Source: Mycoplasma sp. 1654_15 (lineage in GTDB: Bacteria > Bacillota_I > Bacilli_A > Mycoplasmatales > Metamycoplasmataceae). From it: 64,000 nt of DNA. The DNA lies in the NCBI RefSeq assembly GCF_012516495.1, contig NZ_CP051214.1, forward strand, positions 806,001-870,000, written 5' to 3'. The notes below the pieces were generated by a model. That model was not told the DNA's origin. It ran no database searches and was given only the letters and a program-made list of their open reading frames with translations. The translations under genes and the position numbers were made by a program. This document shows positions 22,583-33,573 of the stretch, piece by piece (within the stretch, counting starts at the first letter, position 1; each line of letters starts with the position of its first letter).

Positions 22583-24477
22583 TACAGCCTCTCTCTTGTA
22601 TCTATATCAAATAAATGAAGCTTAGAAGTGGAAAGATTGAAGAAAATGTCCTCATTTTTTTCATAATTTGCCTTATTTTTCAAGAAAATATTAAATACTT
22701 CTACATTTTCAACTTTAACTTTGGCTAAAATGTCTTTTCCTAAATATTCAACAGACTCAATTTTTCCTTTAAAAGAATAATTTTGTGAGTTAGTTTCAAT
22801 TAAATCTTCAGCTCTTATTCCTACTCTAATTTGGTTTTTCTTATAAGAAATGCTTCTTTTTTGAAGCTCGTTTAATAAAAATAAATATTTTGGAGTAGTC
22901 AAATTTGCTGTGAAAATTGTCATTTCAGGTACACCTAAAAATTTGGCAACAAATTCATTTTTGGGAGTGTTATAAAGTTCTAAAGGAGTACCAATTTGTT
23001 GTATTTTCCCAGTTGACATACAAATAATGTTGTCTGAAATTGACATAGCTTCTTCTTGGTCATGAGTTACAAAAACTGTGGTTATTCCTATTTCAGACTG
23101 GATTTTTTTAATTCATTGTCTAGTTTGAACTCTTAATTTAGCGTCTAAATTTGAAAGTGGTTCATCCATTAATAAAATTTTTGGATGTCTCACTATTCCT
23201 CTAGCAATCGCTACTCTTTGTTGTTGACCACCTGATAGTTTAGTTGGTTTTTTATGCAAGTTTTGTGTAATTTCTACTTTTTCAGCAGTTTTTAATACTT
23301 CATTATTAATAGCAGTTTTTAATGAAATATCTTCTGATTTAAATTTATTGTATTTTTCTTTATCGGATTCTGATAATTTAGTTAAATTTAAAGAATATTT
23401 TTGAACTAGTGCTTTTTCAAAATCTAAATATAAATTTAAAGTTAGTTGTTTTGATTTTTTAATATTTTTTTTGTTTTCTTTTAATTCAATCAGTTCAGCT
23501 GAATTTTTAATTTTTTGTTTTTCTTGTTTTATTTGTTGAATTAATTGATTTTTTTGTTGTTTAAAATTATGTTTTATTTGTTTAATAACTTGAGAAAAAT
23601 AGTCTTGAAGTTCTGCGTTAGATTTAATAGAATCGATGTTGTTTATAGAATTTTTTACTTCTTTTTTGTTGATTTTTATTGATTTAAAAGAAGAAAGAAA
23701 GTCTTTTATTGCAAATTTAATTTTGTGAAAAAACAAAGCAAATTTAGAATTTAAATTAGGTTGTGAATTTATATAATTATTAAAATTATTCTTTCTAATT
23801 TCTTTTAGTTTAGAAATTGTATTTTCATTTAATTTTTTAATTTCTGTTTCTTTATAAAGCTGAATTAAATGTTTTTTATTATTTAATTCAAACAAGTTTT
23901 TATAAAGATGTGATTTTTGATTATTATATTGTCTTTCAACTTGTTTATAAACATCAAAATAATTAAAAATTAGTTTATTATATTCTTCAATTTCCTTCTC
24001 AGAACAACCGTTTGATTTAAAGACAATAACATTTGCTTGGTGTCTAGCATATAAAGATTTTTCTCTTGTTTTTTGTTTTCAAACAGCGTCATTTGTTAAA
24101 GGAAAAGCGATATTATCATAAACATTTAAATGAGGATAAAGTGCATAGTTTTGAAAAACTAAACCTAATTTTCTATCTTGTGGAGTACTTTTTGTAACAT
24201 CTAAACCTTCAAAAAGTATTTCTCCTGAAGTCGGGGTAATTAAACCTGCTATAGCATTTAAAATTGTTGTTTTTCCTGAACCAGAAGGTCCAAGTAATGT
24301 AACTAATTTTCCTTTTTGAATTTGTAAATTAGCCTTATCAACTGCTAAAGTTTCACCAAAATCTATAGTTAAATCCTTGATTTCTATAGCTCAATTATCT
24401 TTTTGAGACTTAAATCATTTATCAGCTTTTTCTTTTGTTTTATTAATAAAATTAATTTTGTCTTGATTAACTTGCAT
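22582..24477 (-). CDS. Sugar-type ABC importer ATPase with large internal insertion
   Basis: The frame encodes 631 residues, against about 370 for MsmK/UgpC-type ATPases. Walker A GPSGSGKT is at 63-70 and the Q-loop [13 protein letters not shown] near 106-118. The signature LSGGQ comes only at 414-418, followed by Walker [13 protein letters not shown], the H-loop TVFVTHD and a C-terminal regulatory domain. The extra roughly 250 residues (about 135-395) are Lys/Asn/Glu-rich and probably helical. Known mollicute ATPases such as M. genitalium MG187 carry insertions at a comparable place. It lies 21 bases after the nuclease gene. Confidence 0.9.
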
Positions 24478-24498
24478 AATTAACTTTCTTATAATAAC

Positions 24499-25464
24499 TT
24501 ATTTATTTTGTTTTAGTCAATTAAAATAATCTATTATGTTTTCGTCTTTAGTTTCAGGAGTTTTTATGAAAGTAAGAAGATTACCAGTTCCTCTTGTTTG
24601 AAATACATCTGCCATCATTTGTAAAATTTTTTTAGTTGATGTATCTGAGTTTAATAATTTATAAAAACCATATTGTTTATTAATTGCATTTTCTATAACT
24701 GCGGATTGAGCCAGTCCTCAATAAAATTCAGTAGAAGTTTTATCCGGAACTTTTTTATAATCTCCTGTGGTTACTGAAAGACCTGCTTGATTTGATTCTA
24801 CAGAATAATTTCTATAAATTCCATCATGACCTATTAAAATTGAGCCAACAAATCTTTCATATGATTTTTTATGTTGACCGGAAAAAACAAAAGTAACTTT
24901 AGAATTAACAGGAATTAATTTTTCTGCAAATTCTGTTGCTTTTGTTGCATATTCATACTCTAAACCTGTTGTTTGTGTATATTGATTACCTTCTTTTTTT
25001 CCTTTTTCAGGTGTATCAATGTCTTTGATTCTCACATTAATGGTTTTAGGTCAACCTGGATAATTTAGCGAAATTGTAGGAGTATCACCATCGTTTCATC
25101 TAACTATAGTGGCATCTAAAGATGTAAAAGTATTTTCTTTTGATGGTAGTGAATATGCAAGTCCTTGATATCTGTCTTTATCTTCTTGTGTTCATTGATA
25201 TGAGTGGTCTAAAAACTTAGCTATTTCTTTAAAATAAGTACTTTGTGAATTCTTGATATCTTCTAGTGGAGATTGTTCAAAAGTATCTATTTTAAAGCCA
25301 ATTTTAGGAAAGTTTTCGGTTGGTGAAGAATCATTTAGTGAAATTACTTGTGAAGCAGAATCTAAAATTGAAGAACAAGAGACGAAAAACGAAACAGGTA
25401 AAAATGAAATTATAGGAAGGAAAAAGAAGGATTTTTTATGTTGAACGAGTTTTTTTATTAGCAT
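24499..25464 (-). CDS. Thermonuclease-like surface lipoprotein
   Basis: A 321-residue lipoprotein: signal peptide and lipobox ending VSC (Cys30), then from about residue 110 a staphylococcal-nuclease (SNase) fold. Recognisable parts are DGDTPTISL, the catalytic-loop RIKDIDTPEKGKK, ATKATEFAEKLI, VTFVFSGQHKKSYERFVGSI. Arg and Glu of RxxxxDTPE and Arg of YERFVG match the nuclease active-site residues. It would cleave DNA/RNA at the cell surface. It sits two bases after a P80-type lipoprotein gene and before the importer ATPase, which suggests nucleic-acid breakdown coupled to uptake, as proposed for other mycoplasma nuclease-ABC operons. Confidence 0.83.
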
Positions 25465-25466
25465 AT

Positions 25467-27614
25467 TTATTTAAATGTAGGACCAAGATTGGTTTTTAAA
25501 GTTCCTAAAAATTTGTCAAATGTGTCTAGTTTATTTCCGGTTTTTTCTCTATTTGCTACGGTAGTAAATGTAGTTACTATTGCATCTCTAAAAGTGCTAG
25601 ATTTTGAATCAACTGCATCTTCTAAAATTACAAAGTCATTTGGATTTGCTTTTGCTTTTTTAAGTACATCAAAAGCTGTTTTTGAACCAACTCTTAATTT
25701 TGGATTGGTTTCATTTAATGATTCATTAGTTAGAGAAATATAGTCAGTTTGGGATTTAAAGAATTCCATTGGTGTAAGTTGTTTATGATCTTTTTCTCAG
25801 TCTTCTTTTGAAGTTAAGAATCATTTTACAAATTCAATTGTTGCTTTATCTTCTTTTTCTGTAGAGTGAATAGCAAATAGGTTAGGGCCTTGTAAAGGAA
25901 TTATAGCTTTTGTATTTTGTGAAGTATATTTTTCTGGTGAAGCTAAAGAAATGAGTTCATCTTTGTTTAGTTTAGCTGAAGCTTTTTGCGAAACAATTTC
26001 ATTAGTTGCTTTATTTAAGAAGAAAATATCAAATGAATTGTTTTTTACAAGTTGTTTTCCTACTTTTTCAATTGATTCTGTTGGTATTGAATTAGAAGAA
26101 ACATAATTACCAAATTTTTTATCTGAAGAAATATAAAATTCTGCTGTTCCTGCTAAAATGCTTTTAATTTTTGTAGCAGCTGCTTCATCTACAACTAAAG
26201 AACCACTTAGTAGTGTTTGTGGTTGATCGGTTTCTGAAAAAACAGCACTTTCTTTTTGTGTACCTAAATTTTTTAAGTAACCAATTGCTTTTTCTACTTC
26301 TTTTTTAGGTGTTTTAATTAATTCAAAAGTGAATCTTTCTTCTATATTTTGACTTTTAACTTCTGAATTTATTTTTGTTTTTAAAGTGTAAACGCTTTTG
26401 TTTTCCCCAGTGTTAGCAACAAAATTATGTGAGTACCCTGCTGTAGAACCTATTGCGAAAAGAAGTTGGTGACTTTTTAAAAAATCTGAAGAATATTCTC
26501 CTTTGCCACTAATTTTTAAAGTTTCATCTTGTATGTAAGGGTATAAAAATTCGAAAACTTGTTTCAAGTTGTTGTAACTATCTGTATCCTTCTTTTGTGA
26601 AGCAGTAAAGCTAACTTTTCTATCTTTAACTTGAACAATTTGTTTTGATCTATCGCCTTCACTTATTGAAGAAGAAAGAACATAAACAGCATTTGCAATT
26701 GCATCAAATCCTATAACATTTGATACTGTATCTAAAACACTATCTCCTTCTGATGCTTTTGGAAATGATTTTTTAACTCTTTGAGCTAAGTCTAACAAAT
26801 CTTTATAGTTAGTAAATTTTTCTTTAGAAAATTCGAAACCACCTAGACCACCATCTTCTTTGTTAAGATGTTTATATTCTTTTCAAAGTTTTTCTATTTC
26901 TTTTATATCATCTGCTGATTTGGTATCTTTTGCCATATCTTGATATTTTTTAAAAAATGCAGTATCTTCAGATTTAATAGTTGCTGGATTTGTTGTAGAT
27001 TCTGTAGCTTTATTGATTATAAATCCTAATAAAACACCATCAACACTTAACATTTCAGAAGACTTACTAATTGGAATAGTATAAATTACATCTGCTGATT
27101 TTCCTGGTATTAATGTGTTGTTTTTTAAGAATATTTCAGAAAAGTTGTCATTTACAAAAGTATTAATTTCATTTTGATCTTCAGAATTTTTCTTTGAATC
27201 TTTTGTGTCTACCACAAATGGAACACTCATATCATAAGAGTTTATATTTGCTAAAACAGAATCATAGTTAAATAATAAATTAACTAAAGATGTTTTGTCT
27301 TGTGCTTTTAATTTTTGTGAAATTGTTGAAGCGGCTCCTGAATAACCACCTTGAAATTCCATTTTATCTGCTGGTAAATAATTAGGGAAAGTTGCTTTTT
27401 TAGTTGCATCAAATTCATTTCATTTTTTAATGATTGCTTGAATTGCTTTTGCTTCACGTCCTGTAGAAGAAAAAGAATATCCTAATTTAATTACGCCATC
27501 TTCTTGTTGATCGAATCTTGTTGTTGTTTGACCACAAGATAATAAGGCTAAAGCAGGTGAAAGTGCTAATGTTGCTAATAAAATTTTTTTAGTTTTGTTA
27601 AAAGATTTCTTCAT
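25467..27614 (-). CDS. P80-type surface lipoprotein, likely solute-binding
   Basis: A 715-residue lipoprotein with lipobox LLSC (Cys27), then GQTTTRFDQQEDGVIKLGYSF. The RFDQ..DG.I signature and the late GPNLFAIHSTEKEDKATIEFVKW block are typical of mycoplasma P68/P80-family lipoproteins, which resemble extracellular solute-binding proteins. With the permeases and ATPase of the same operon it is the probable ligand receptor. It is paralogous to the next gene upstream. Trp codons are mostly TGA. Confidence 0.78.
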
Positions 27615-27640
27615 TTTTTCCTCATTTTTTCATTATAAAA

Positions 27641-27691
27641 AAACTCAATAAAACTTTATTTGACTTCAAAATAAATGCTTTTATTGAGTTT
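27641..27691 (-). terminator. Hairpin with T-run between two P80 lipoprotein genes
   Basis: AAACTCAATAAAA and TTTTATTGAGTTT form a 13-bp stem; the intervening 25 bases can fold further (TTTATTT/AAATAAA). Seven T follow on the minus strand. It can terminate the upstream paralog. It lies downstream of a candidate promoter at 27710-27737, so it could also attenuate expression of the downstream gene. Confidence 0.6.
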
Positions 27692-27709
27692 GTGCTAATC
27701 ATAGCCTAC

Positions 27710-27737
27710 ATTATATAATATTTTTCAAAAAAGTAAA
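27710..27737 (-). promoter_or_regulatory. Possible promoter for the P80-nuclease-ABC operon
   Basis: On the minus strand TTTACT (27732-27737), a 16-base spacer and TATAAT (27710-27715). The -35 is weak. A second TATAAT lies at 27632-27637, directly after the hairpin and 18 bases before the lipoprotein ATG. Confidence 0.35.
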
Positions 27738-27772
27738 TTTTTTTAATTTTATATAGTAAAAATCCTAAAAAA

Positions 27773-30085
27773 TTATTGAATTTTGTTAGGTAAAAATAAG
27801 TTTTTAAGATTTCTTACATAAGAATCGTAATCATGTGTAGCATTAGGATTGGTTTTTATTTGATTGGAATAATTTTGAAACGCTATAGTAATATTGGTTC
27901 TTAAACGACCTGATAATGCTCCTGCTGGTTCTGAAAATATAGCATATTTCTCTGGATTGTCTTTTACATTTTTAAAAGTTTCAAATAATAATTTAAACAA
28001 TCTGTTGTTTGGAAATTTTGTTTTATCGTTTATATCACTAATTAAATTAGAGTTTGTAGGAGCTAAATAATTTCCTCTAAATGCTAAATATTCGTTTGGG
28101 GTTCCTTCAAAGGTTTTTGATACTGTATCTGCTTCTTTTTCTTTATAAGTGAAGGTTATTTTTTCAGTGATAAATCATTTTAAAAAGTTTGCAGTAGCTA
28201 AATCTTCTTCATTGTTAGAGTGAATCCCTATTAAACCTGGACCTTGGAATGTTACTAATTTTTTTGCACTATTTTTATCTTTTTTATTAGGTTCAATTAA
28301 AAAATGGATTTCATTCTCGTTTAGAGATTTGTCTTTGTCAACTCTTTCATGTTTAACATTTTTAGTTGCTGTTATTCACGCTAGTTTGTCATTAGTAGAA
28401 CTGCTTAGATGTAGGTTATCAAATACAGTAAAATCATCAAGTTTACCACCTTTAAAATCTTGATTTTTGTTAAAGAAATAAGCACTTCAAACACCTTTAG
28501 TTTCTTCATTTTCTTTGCTATTTAAAGAGTTTATCAAATTTAAAAAGTCAGAATTTTCTTGTAATTCGTGAGTTTTTGCTTGTGTAGAATTTGCATCTCA
28601 TTCTTCTACTAATAATTTATTATCAGTTGTTTTTTTGACAGTAAAAGATTTGAAATTTAAAGAATAATTTACTTGTTGAGTTTCAGACTGAGTTCATCAA
28701 CTTGCTTCGGGAATTTCTAATTGGTTATCTGTAGAAGTAAATTTGAACAAAATATTTTGTTTTGTTTCTTCATCTGTTGGTGAAAAAGCAACAAAAACAG
28801 GAACTGAAGAAACATTTACACTATTTTTTAGTTCGGATTTTAGTTTTTCAGGATCTTTCGGATTTGGCTTAAATTCTAGAATATTAATTTTTTCTTTAGG
28901 TGTAGCAAATCTTTGTTTATAGTTAGAAGTGGTAGTGATTGCAAACAACATATGATGATCATTTAAGAAAAGATTAGAAGGTGGATTGCCATTGACTAAA
29001 CCATAAAAATATAAAGAACCATCTTTTAATAACTTGTCAATTTGGTTGAAAGTTTTTAATCCAGTTTGATATCTTGGAGAATTTTTCTCATCTAAAAAAG
29101 TTGCATATTTTATAACTGTATCTGAATCATTTTTAGGACTATTATTTTTTTCTAAACTAAATAGGAATTTTTTAAAATCAGCATCTGCATTAGCAAAAGC
29201 TATTGAGTACATTGAATTTCCAATATCATCCAGACCTAGAATAAATTTCTGATTTTTATTTTTATTTTCTTCTTCAGTAAATTTTGTAGGAAATGATTTT
29301 CTGATTCTTGAAATTAAATCAAAAAAATCTTCATAATTATCTAAAGCATTTTTTGAAAATACATATCCATCTAGCCCACCATTTTCTACTAAAATAGGAA
29401 CATAATCTCCCCAAACTTTTTTGATGTATTTACTATCAGTTTTTTCTTTATCTAAGTTTTCAAATCAAGATTTATCTTCTTCTTTTACTGTTGCTTTTCG
29501 AGTACCAGTTTTTGTGGCTTCTTCTACTATGTAATTAAATAATGGACCATTTATAAGTAAAGATCTTGAAGATTTTAGTGTTGGAAGTATTCAGTATTTG
29601 CTTGGGTCTAATCCTGCTATTTCTTTACTTTCTTGTAAAAAGTTTTTAGGAAAAGTAGTTTCAATTGCTTGATTTAGTTCAGGAAAATCAGAATAATTTA
29701 AACTCATATTGTATTGTGAAGCAACAGCAGCAAGTGTAGGATAACCAAAAATTAAATTAATAAGTTGATTAGTGTTTTTTACCTTTAGTTGTTTTTCAAG
29801 CGCTTCACCTTGTTGGGCATATGTTGGAGCAAACTGACCATTTAATTCAATTCTATCAAAACCCACTTTTTCATTTTTTACATTTTCTGTATTGTTTCAA
29901 AGGTCTACGATTTCTTTTAAAGCTAAAAATCTACTTTCATTGTTTTTAAAAGTATGAGCAATAACTAATTTTTTATCATTAACTTGATCAAATCTTGTAG
30001 TTGATTGACATGATGCTAAAAATACTGTAGGCACTAAAATTGCAGACGCAGTTAAAAGTTTAGAAATTTTATTTTTGAATTTCAT
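27773..30085 (-). CDS. P80-type surface lipoprotein, second paralog
   Basis: A 770-residue lipoprotein. Lipobox LASC (Cys26) is followed by QSTTRFDQVNDKKLVIAHTF, and later GPGLIGIHSNNEEDLATANFLKW, both matching the neighbouring paralog (GPNLFAIHS...). Overall identity between the two is clearly low outside these blocks. It probably binds a different ligand for the same importer, or is a variant receptor (inference). AGGGG precedes the ATG. It ends in the hairpin at 27641-27691. Confidence 0.77.
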
Positions 30086-30141
30086 TTTTCCCCTATTTTA
30101 TATAAATTTTTTTGTGTTTTTAAAAATAAAATTTTACCAAA

Positions 30142-30621
30142 TTACTTTATTTTTTTGTATTTTTTTACAATAAATTTACCTTTATCTTCTGAAGAAACTT
30201 CAGTAAATTTGTCTCATTTTAATTCATTTAAGAAAACATCGCCTGAGTGTTCTCCTTTAATAAAAGAAATAATGAGTTCATCACAATCATTGACAATACT
30301 TTTATACAAAGTGTATCCACCAGAAACGTATAAATGTTTTGTTGGATGATCTTTATACTCTTTTATTAATGAAGAAAAATCATTTATTGTTTTGACATTT
30401 TCTTTTTCATATTTAAAGCTTTTATCATCTGTAATAATAAAAATTTTGCTTCATTTTTGAAGAGATTCTGGAAGTGTAAAGAAGGTATTTTTACCTACTA
30501 AAATATCGTGATTTTTTGTTTCTTGTCTATAAAAATCAAAATCTTCTTTTACATATCAAGGTAAATCATCACCTTTTCCGATTAAATTATTTTTTCCCAT
30601 TGCTAAAATTGAAATTACCAT
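30142..30621 (-). CDS. folA: Dihydrofolate reductase
   Basis: A 159-residue NADPH-dependent reductase of dihydrofolate. Family motifs are MVISILAMGKNNLIGKGDDLPW (N-terminal substrate loop, Trp as TGA), ILVGKNTFFTLP, and the NADPH-binding VSGGYTLYKSIV. Length is normal. It is 57 bases upstream of the P80-type lipoprotein gene. The 117-base divergent gap to the leucine-rich lipoprotein gene contains only promoter-like sequence. Confidence 0.93.
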
Positions 30622-30710
30622 ATTTTCCTTTGTTGACTTTATTTGATTTTATTAATTTAATAAAAAAATTTTAAACAAAGATAAAGAAAAATAAAGATTT
30701 TTAAGCATTT

Positions 30711-30732
30711 TTGCTTTTTTTAGTAAAATAAT
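30711..30732 (+). promoter_or_regulatory. Possible homopolymer-containing promoter of leucine-rich lipoprotein 1
   Basis: TTGCTT begins at 30711 and is followed by a run of T (seven in total, 30715-30721), then AATAAT at 30727-30732. The spacer is only 10 bases, far below the optimum. The elements match the layout before the second leucine-rich lipoprotein, where the T-run is 14. Confidence 0.3.
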
Positions 30733-30738
30733 AAGACT

Positions 30739-31587
30739 ATGAAATTACAACTAAAGGCTTTGTTAAGTGCATTAGTCATTGCAACTCCAATAATAACAGT
30801 ATTATCTTGTGGTTCAACACAATCTTTTTCTTCTAAATACTTAACTGGGGACGAAAAAGAGATTGAAAAATATGTAAAAATTAATCCAACTACAGAAATT
30901 ACTAATCCAGATAATACAAAAACCAGTATTTTTACTTTCACTTTAGATTTATCATCTACAGATTTAACACAAATTCCTGAAAATGCTTTTTATAATGCTG
31001 AATCTAGAACATATACAAAAGCAGGAACAGGTGAAAATAAAAATGTTTCTGTTGTATATAATCTATCAAAAATTATTTTTCCTGCTACTTTAAGATCTAT
31101 TGAAAAAAGAGCATTTTTCTTAGACCCTGCTATTTATGGTCAACAACAAAGAAAATTAGAACTTGATTTTTCTAAAGCAACTTCATTAACAGAAATTAAA
31201 GAGCAAGCTTTTAAAAACAACCAAATTAGTAAATTGGTTTTACCAAATAGTTTAAGTGTAATAGGCGACGAAGCTTTTGCAAACAGTGAAATTGAATCTA
31301 TCAGCTTTACAAGACCTGAAGAAGAAATTTCTTTATCAAAAGTTGGTATTGGAGCTTTTTTCAATAATAAATTAACAAGTTTAGATTTAGAAAAGTTTAA
31401 TAAATTAACTTCTATTTCAAAAGCAGCATTTAAAATGAATCAAATTGCTTCTGTTAAATTACCTACTAATTTAGAATCAAGATTGACCATTGCAGAAGAA
31501 GTATTTTCACAAAATCCTATAAAGAAAGACGACGTTATTGTTTCAGATACAAACAAAATAAGTATTCATAGGGAAGCTTTTAAATAA
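30739..31587 (+). CDS. BspA-like leucine-rich repeat lipoprotein 1
   Basis: A 282-residue lipoprotein with lipobox VLSC (Cys24). The body consists of BspA-type (LRR_5) repeats: repeated I..AFxxNxI..LxLPxSLxxIGxxAF units such as SLTEIKEQAFKNNQISKLVLP, truncated here. Such repeats mediate adhesion to matrix proteins or cells in other bacteria; the role here is inferred. No Shine-Dalgarno precedes the ATG. It shares the motif TFTLDLSSTDLTQIPE with the next gene, a longer paralog. Confidence 0.82.
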   Translation: MKLQLKALLSALVIATPIITVLSCGSTQSFSSKYLTGDEKEIEKYVKINPTTEITNPDNTKTSIFTFTLDLSSTDLTQIPENAFYNAESRTYTKAGTGENKNVSVVYNLSKIIFPATLRSIEKRAFFLDPAIYGQQQRKLELDFSKATSLTEIKEQAFKNNQISKLVLPNSLSVIGDEAFANSEIESISFTRPEEEISLSKVGIGAFFNNKLTSLDLEKFNKLTSISKAAFKMNQIASVKLPTNLESRLTIAEEVFSQNPIKKDDVIVSDTNKISIHREAFK

Positions 31588-31600
31588 TTATTAAACATTT

Positions 31601-31629
31601 AAAAAGCACTGGATTTTCAGTGCTTTTTT
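31601..31629 (+). terminator. Terminator of leucine-rich lipoprotein 1
   Basis: AAAAAGCACTG and CAGTGCTTTTT form an 11-bp stem with a 6-base loop, followed by T. Confidence 0.88.
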
Positions 31630-31681
31630 CTTCTTTTTTGAAGCTAAAATAAATTTTAGCGAATTTTTTACTTTTACTTTC

Positions 31682-31710
31682 TTGCTTTTTTTTTTTTTTG
31701 TTTTAATAAT
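31682..31710 (+). promoter_or_regulatory. Poly-T spacer promoter of leucine-rich lipoprotein 2
   Basis: TTGCTT (31682-31687) and AATAAT (31705-31710) are separated by exactly 17 bases. T14 (31686-31699) runs from the end of the -35 element through most of the spacer. The ATG is only 6 bases after the -10 box, so the mRNA would be leaderless. The tract is a candidate for slipped-strand length variation. Confidence 0.5.
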
Positions 31711-31715
31711 TATCT

Positions 31716-33539
31716 ATGAAGAAAAAACAATTAATTTTATTAAGTGCATTGGTTTTTGTGTTTCCGACAACTGTGTTGTTATCTTGTGAAACAACAACTA
31801 CTAATCAACCGACACCAAAACCAGAGCCAAAACCAGAGCCAAAACCTCAGCCTAAACCTCAACCAGAACCTATTATTAGAAGAAATCAAAACAGTAATAC
31901 TGGTTCTCCAAATACTACAGTTGTAAAGCCTATTACCGCAAAACCAGAAAAAACTCAAGAGTCTGAAAATAATAATAGAATAAACCCTCCTAAAACAGAT
32001 ACAAAAAGTCCAGTAAAATCTGAGGAAAATAAAAAACCTGTAACTCCTGAAGAAAATCCTTCAAAAATGAAGGAAAATGAAGCAAATCCTTTAACTAAAA
32101 ATAAAGCAATAAAAACAGTTGAAAACTTATTAAATAAAGCTAAAGATAATCCTCTTGTTCAAACTGCAGTGGAAAAAGCTGTAAATAAAGTAGTAAATAA
32201 AACTGTAGATAAAATTGTTGAAAAAGTCAAAAAAGTCTTTAAAAAAGAAGAAGCTAACAAATTTACTAACAAATACATCAGAGGTGGTGACGGGAATAAA
32301 TATGTTAAATTAGAGACTGATTATGGTTATTGAGAAAAAGATCTAAACTATAAAAAAGATTCTAGATATAATGATGAAAATTATAAATATTCTCTTTTTA
32401 GCAGAAATCAAAATAGTGCACCTGATTTTGGTAGAGGAACTATATATTTAGACAATAAAGATTTTAGTAACTATTATTATAGAAATGATGAAAATACTTT
32501 GAAATTTAAAATGTTTACTTTAGATTTAAGTTCCACTAACATTACAGAAATCCCTGAATTTGCTTTTAGTACTTGAGAATCTAGAACAGTTACTATTACT
32601 GATAAAAACGAAAAAACCACATATTATTTAGGTAATGTTATTTTTCCAAATACTTTAAAAACTATTAAAGAAAAAGCATTTTATTTAGACAAGAAAAACT
32701 TTGAAAAAGAAGAACAATTTATAAAATTACAAAAAATTCCTCTTCAATTTCAGTGAGAAAACTTAATAAGTAGAAACGATCAATTTCAAGACTATGGTGA
32801 TTCAGATATAGGTTTAACAACAATAGGTGAATCTGCTTTCGAAAACAACACAATGCCTTGATTAATGCTTCCAAGAAGTTTAAAAACTATCGAAGATAAC
32901 GCCTTTAAAAATGCTAATATTTACAAAATATCTTGATTAAACTGAATTGATAATGGTTATTCAAATAGAGACGATTGAAACAAACTTCAAATTAGCAAAA
33001 TAGGAAAATACGCATTTGCTAATAATAAACTAGGGACAAGCCTATATACTTATGGCTACAGTAATAGAAGTTATTATGGTAGCAATAGTGTAAATACTCT
33101 AAACTTACAAATTGATCCTAGGTATTTAAAAGAAATTTCTGAGGGTGCTTTTATAAATAATAAATTACAAAATATTATTTTTTCTAATGAAAAAACCGAA
33201 GATTATTCTTCTGCAACAGATTTTACAGTTGATAAATTAGCTTTTGCAAACAACAATATTAGTGAGATTGAATTCCCTGAGTATCTTAAAAATCTAACAA
33301 TTAAAGAACAAGCATTTATAGATAATAAAATTGAAGAAATCACATTACCAAAAACTAAAGATGTTAAAATCACCATTAATAGTAAAGCGTTTGCAAAAAA
33401 TCCAGTACAAAAAGTCAATACCTATGAAGATAATAGAATTAAAATTGTAGATATATTTAACACTGAAACCAAAACTGTAAATGTTCCTAAATGAATGACT
33501 AAAAATTCACAAATTGATAAAAAAGCTTTTAAAGAATAA
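31716..33539 (+). CDS. BspA-like leucine-rich repeat lipoprotein 2
   Basis: A 607-residue lipoprotein with lipobox LLSC (Cys24). Residues 30-55 are a Pro/Lys/Glu/Gln repeat stalk. Residues 60 to about 190 are a Lys/Glu/Asn-rich spacer, partly a predicted coil (AVEKAVNKVVNKTVDKIVEKVKK). The C-terminal 350 residues carry BspA-type leucine-rich repeats (TIGESAFENNTMPWLMLPRSLKTIEDNAF and similar). Many Trp are TGA. No Shine-Dalgarno is present. It is a surface protein, perhaps an adhesin, paralogous to its upstream neighbour but with an added stalk. Confidence 0.83.
31812..31872 (+). repeat. Short coding tandem repeat (12-base units)
   Basis: Degenerate 12-base units of the type CCAAAACCAGAG encode a repeating Pro-Lys-Pro-Glu/Gln run at the start of the mature lipoprotein. 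Copy-number change would alter stalk length without a frameshift. Confidence 0.7.
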
Positions 33540-33543
33540 TGTT

Positions 33544-33573
33544 AAAAAATAGCAACATAAGTTGCTATTTTTT
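33544..33573. terminator. Hairpin terminator between convergent genes
   Basis: AAAAAATAGCAAC and GTTGCTATTTTTT form a 13-bp stem with loop ATAA. Its right arm abuts the tsaB stop codon, so it serves the lipoprotein gene and probably also tsaB. Confidence 0.85.
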
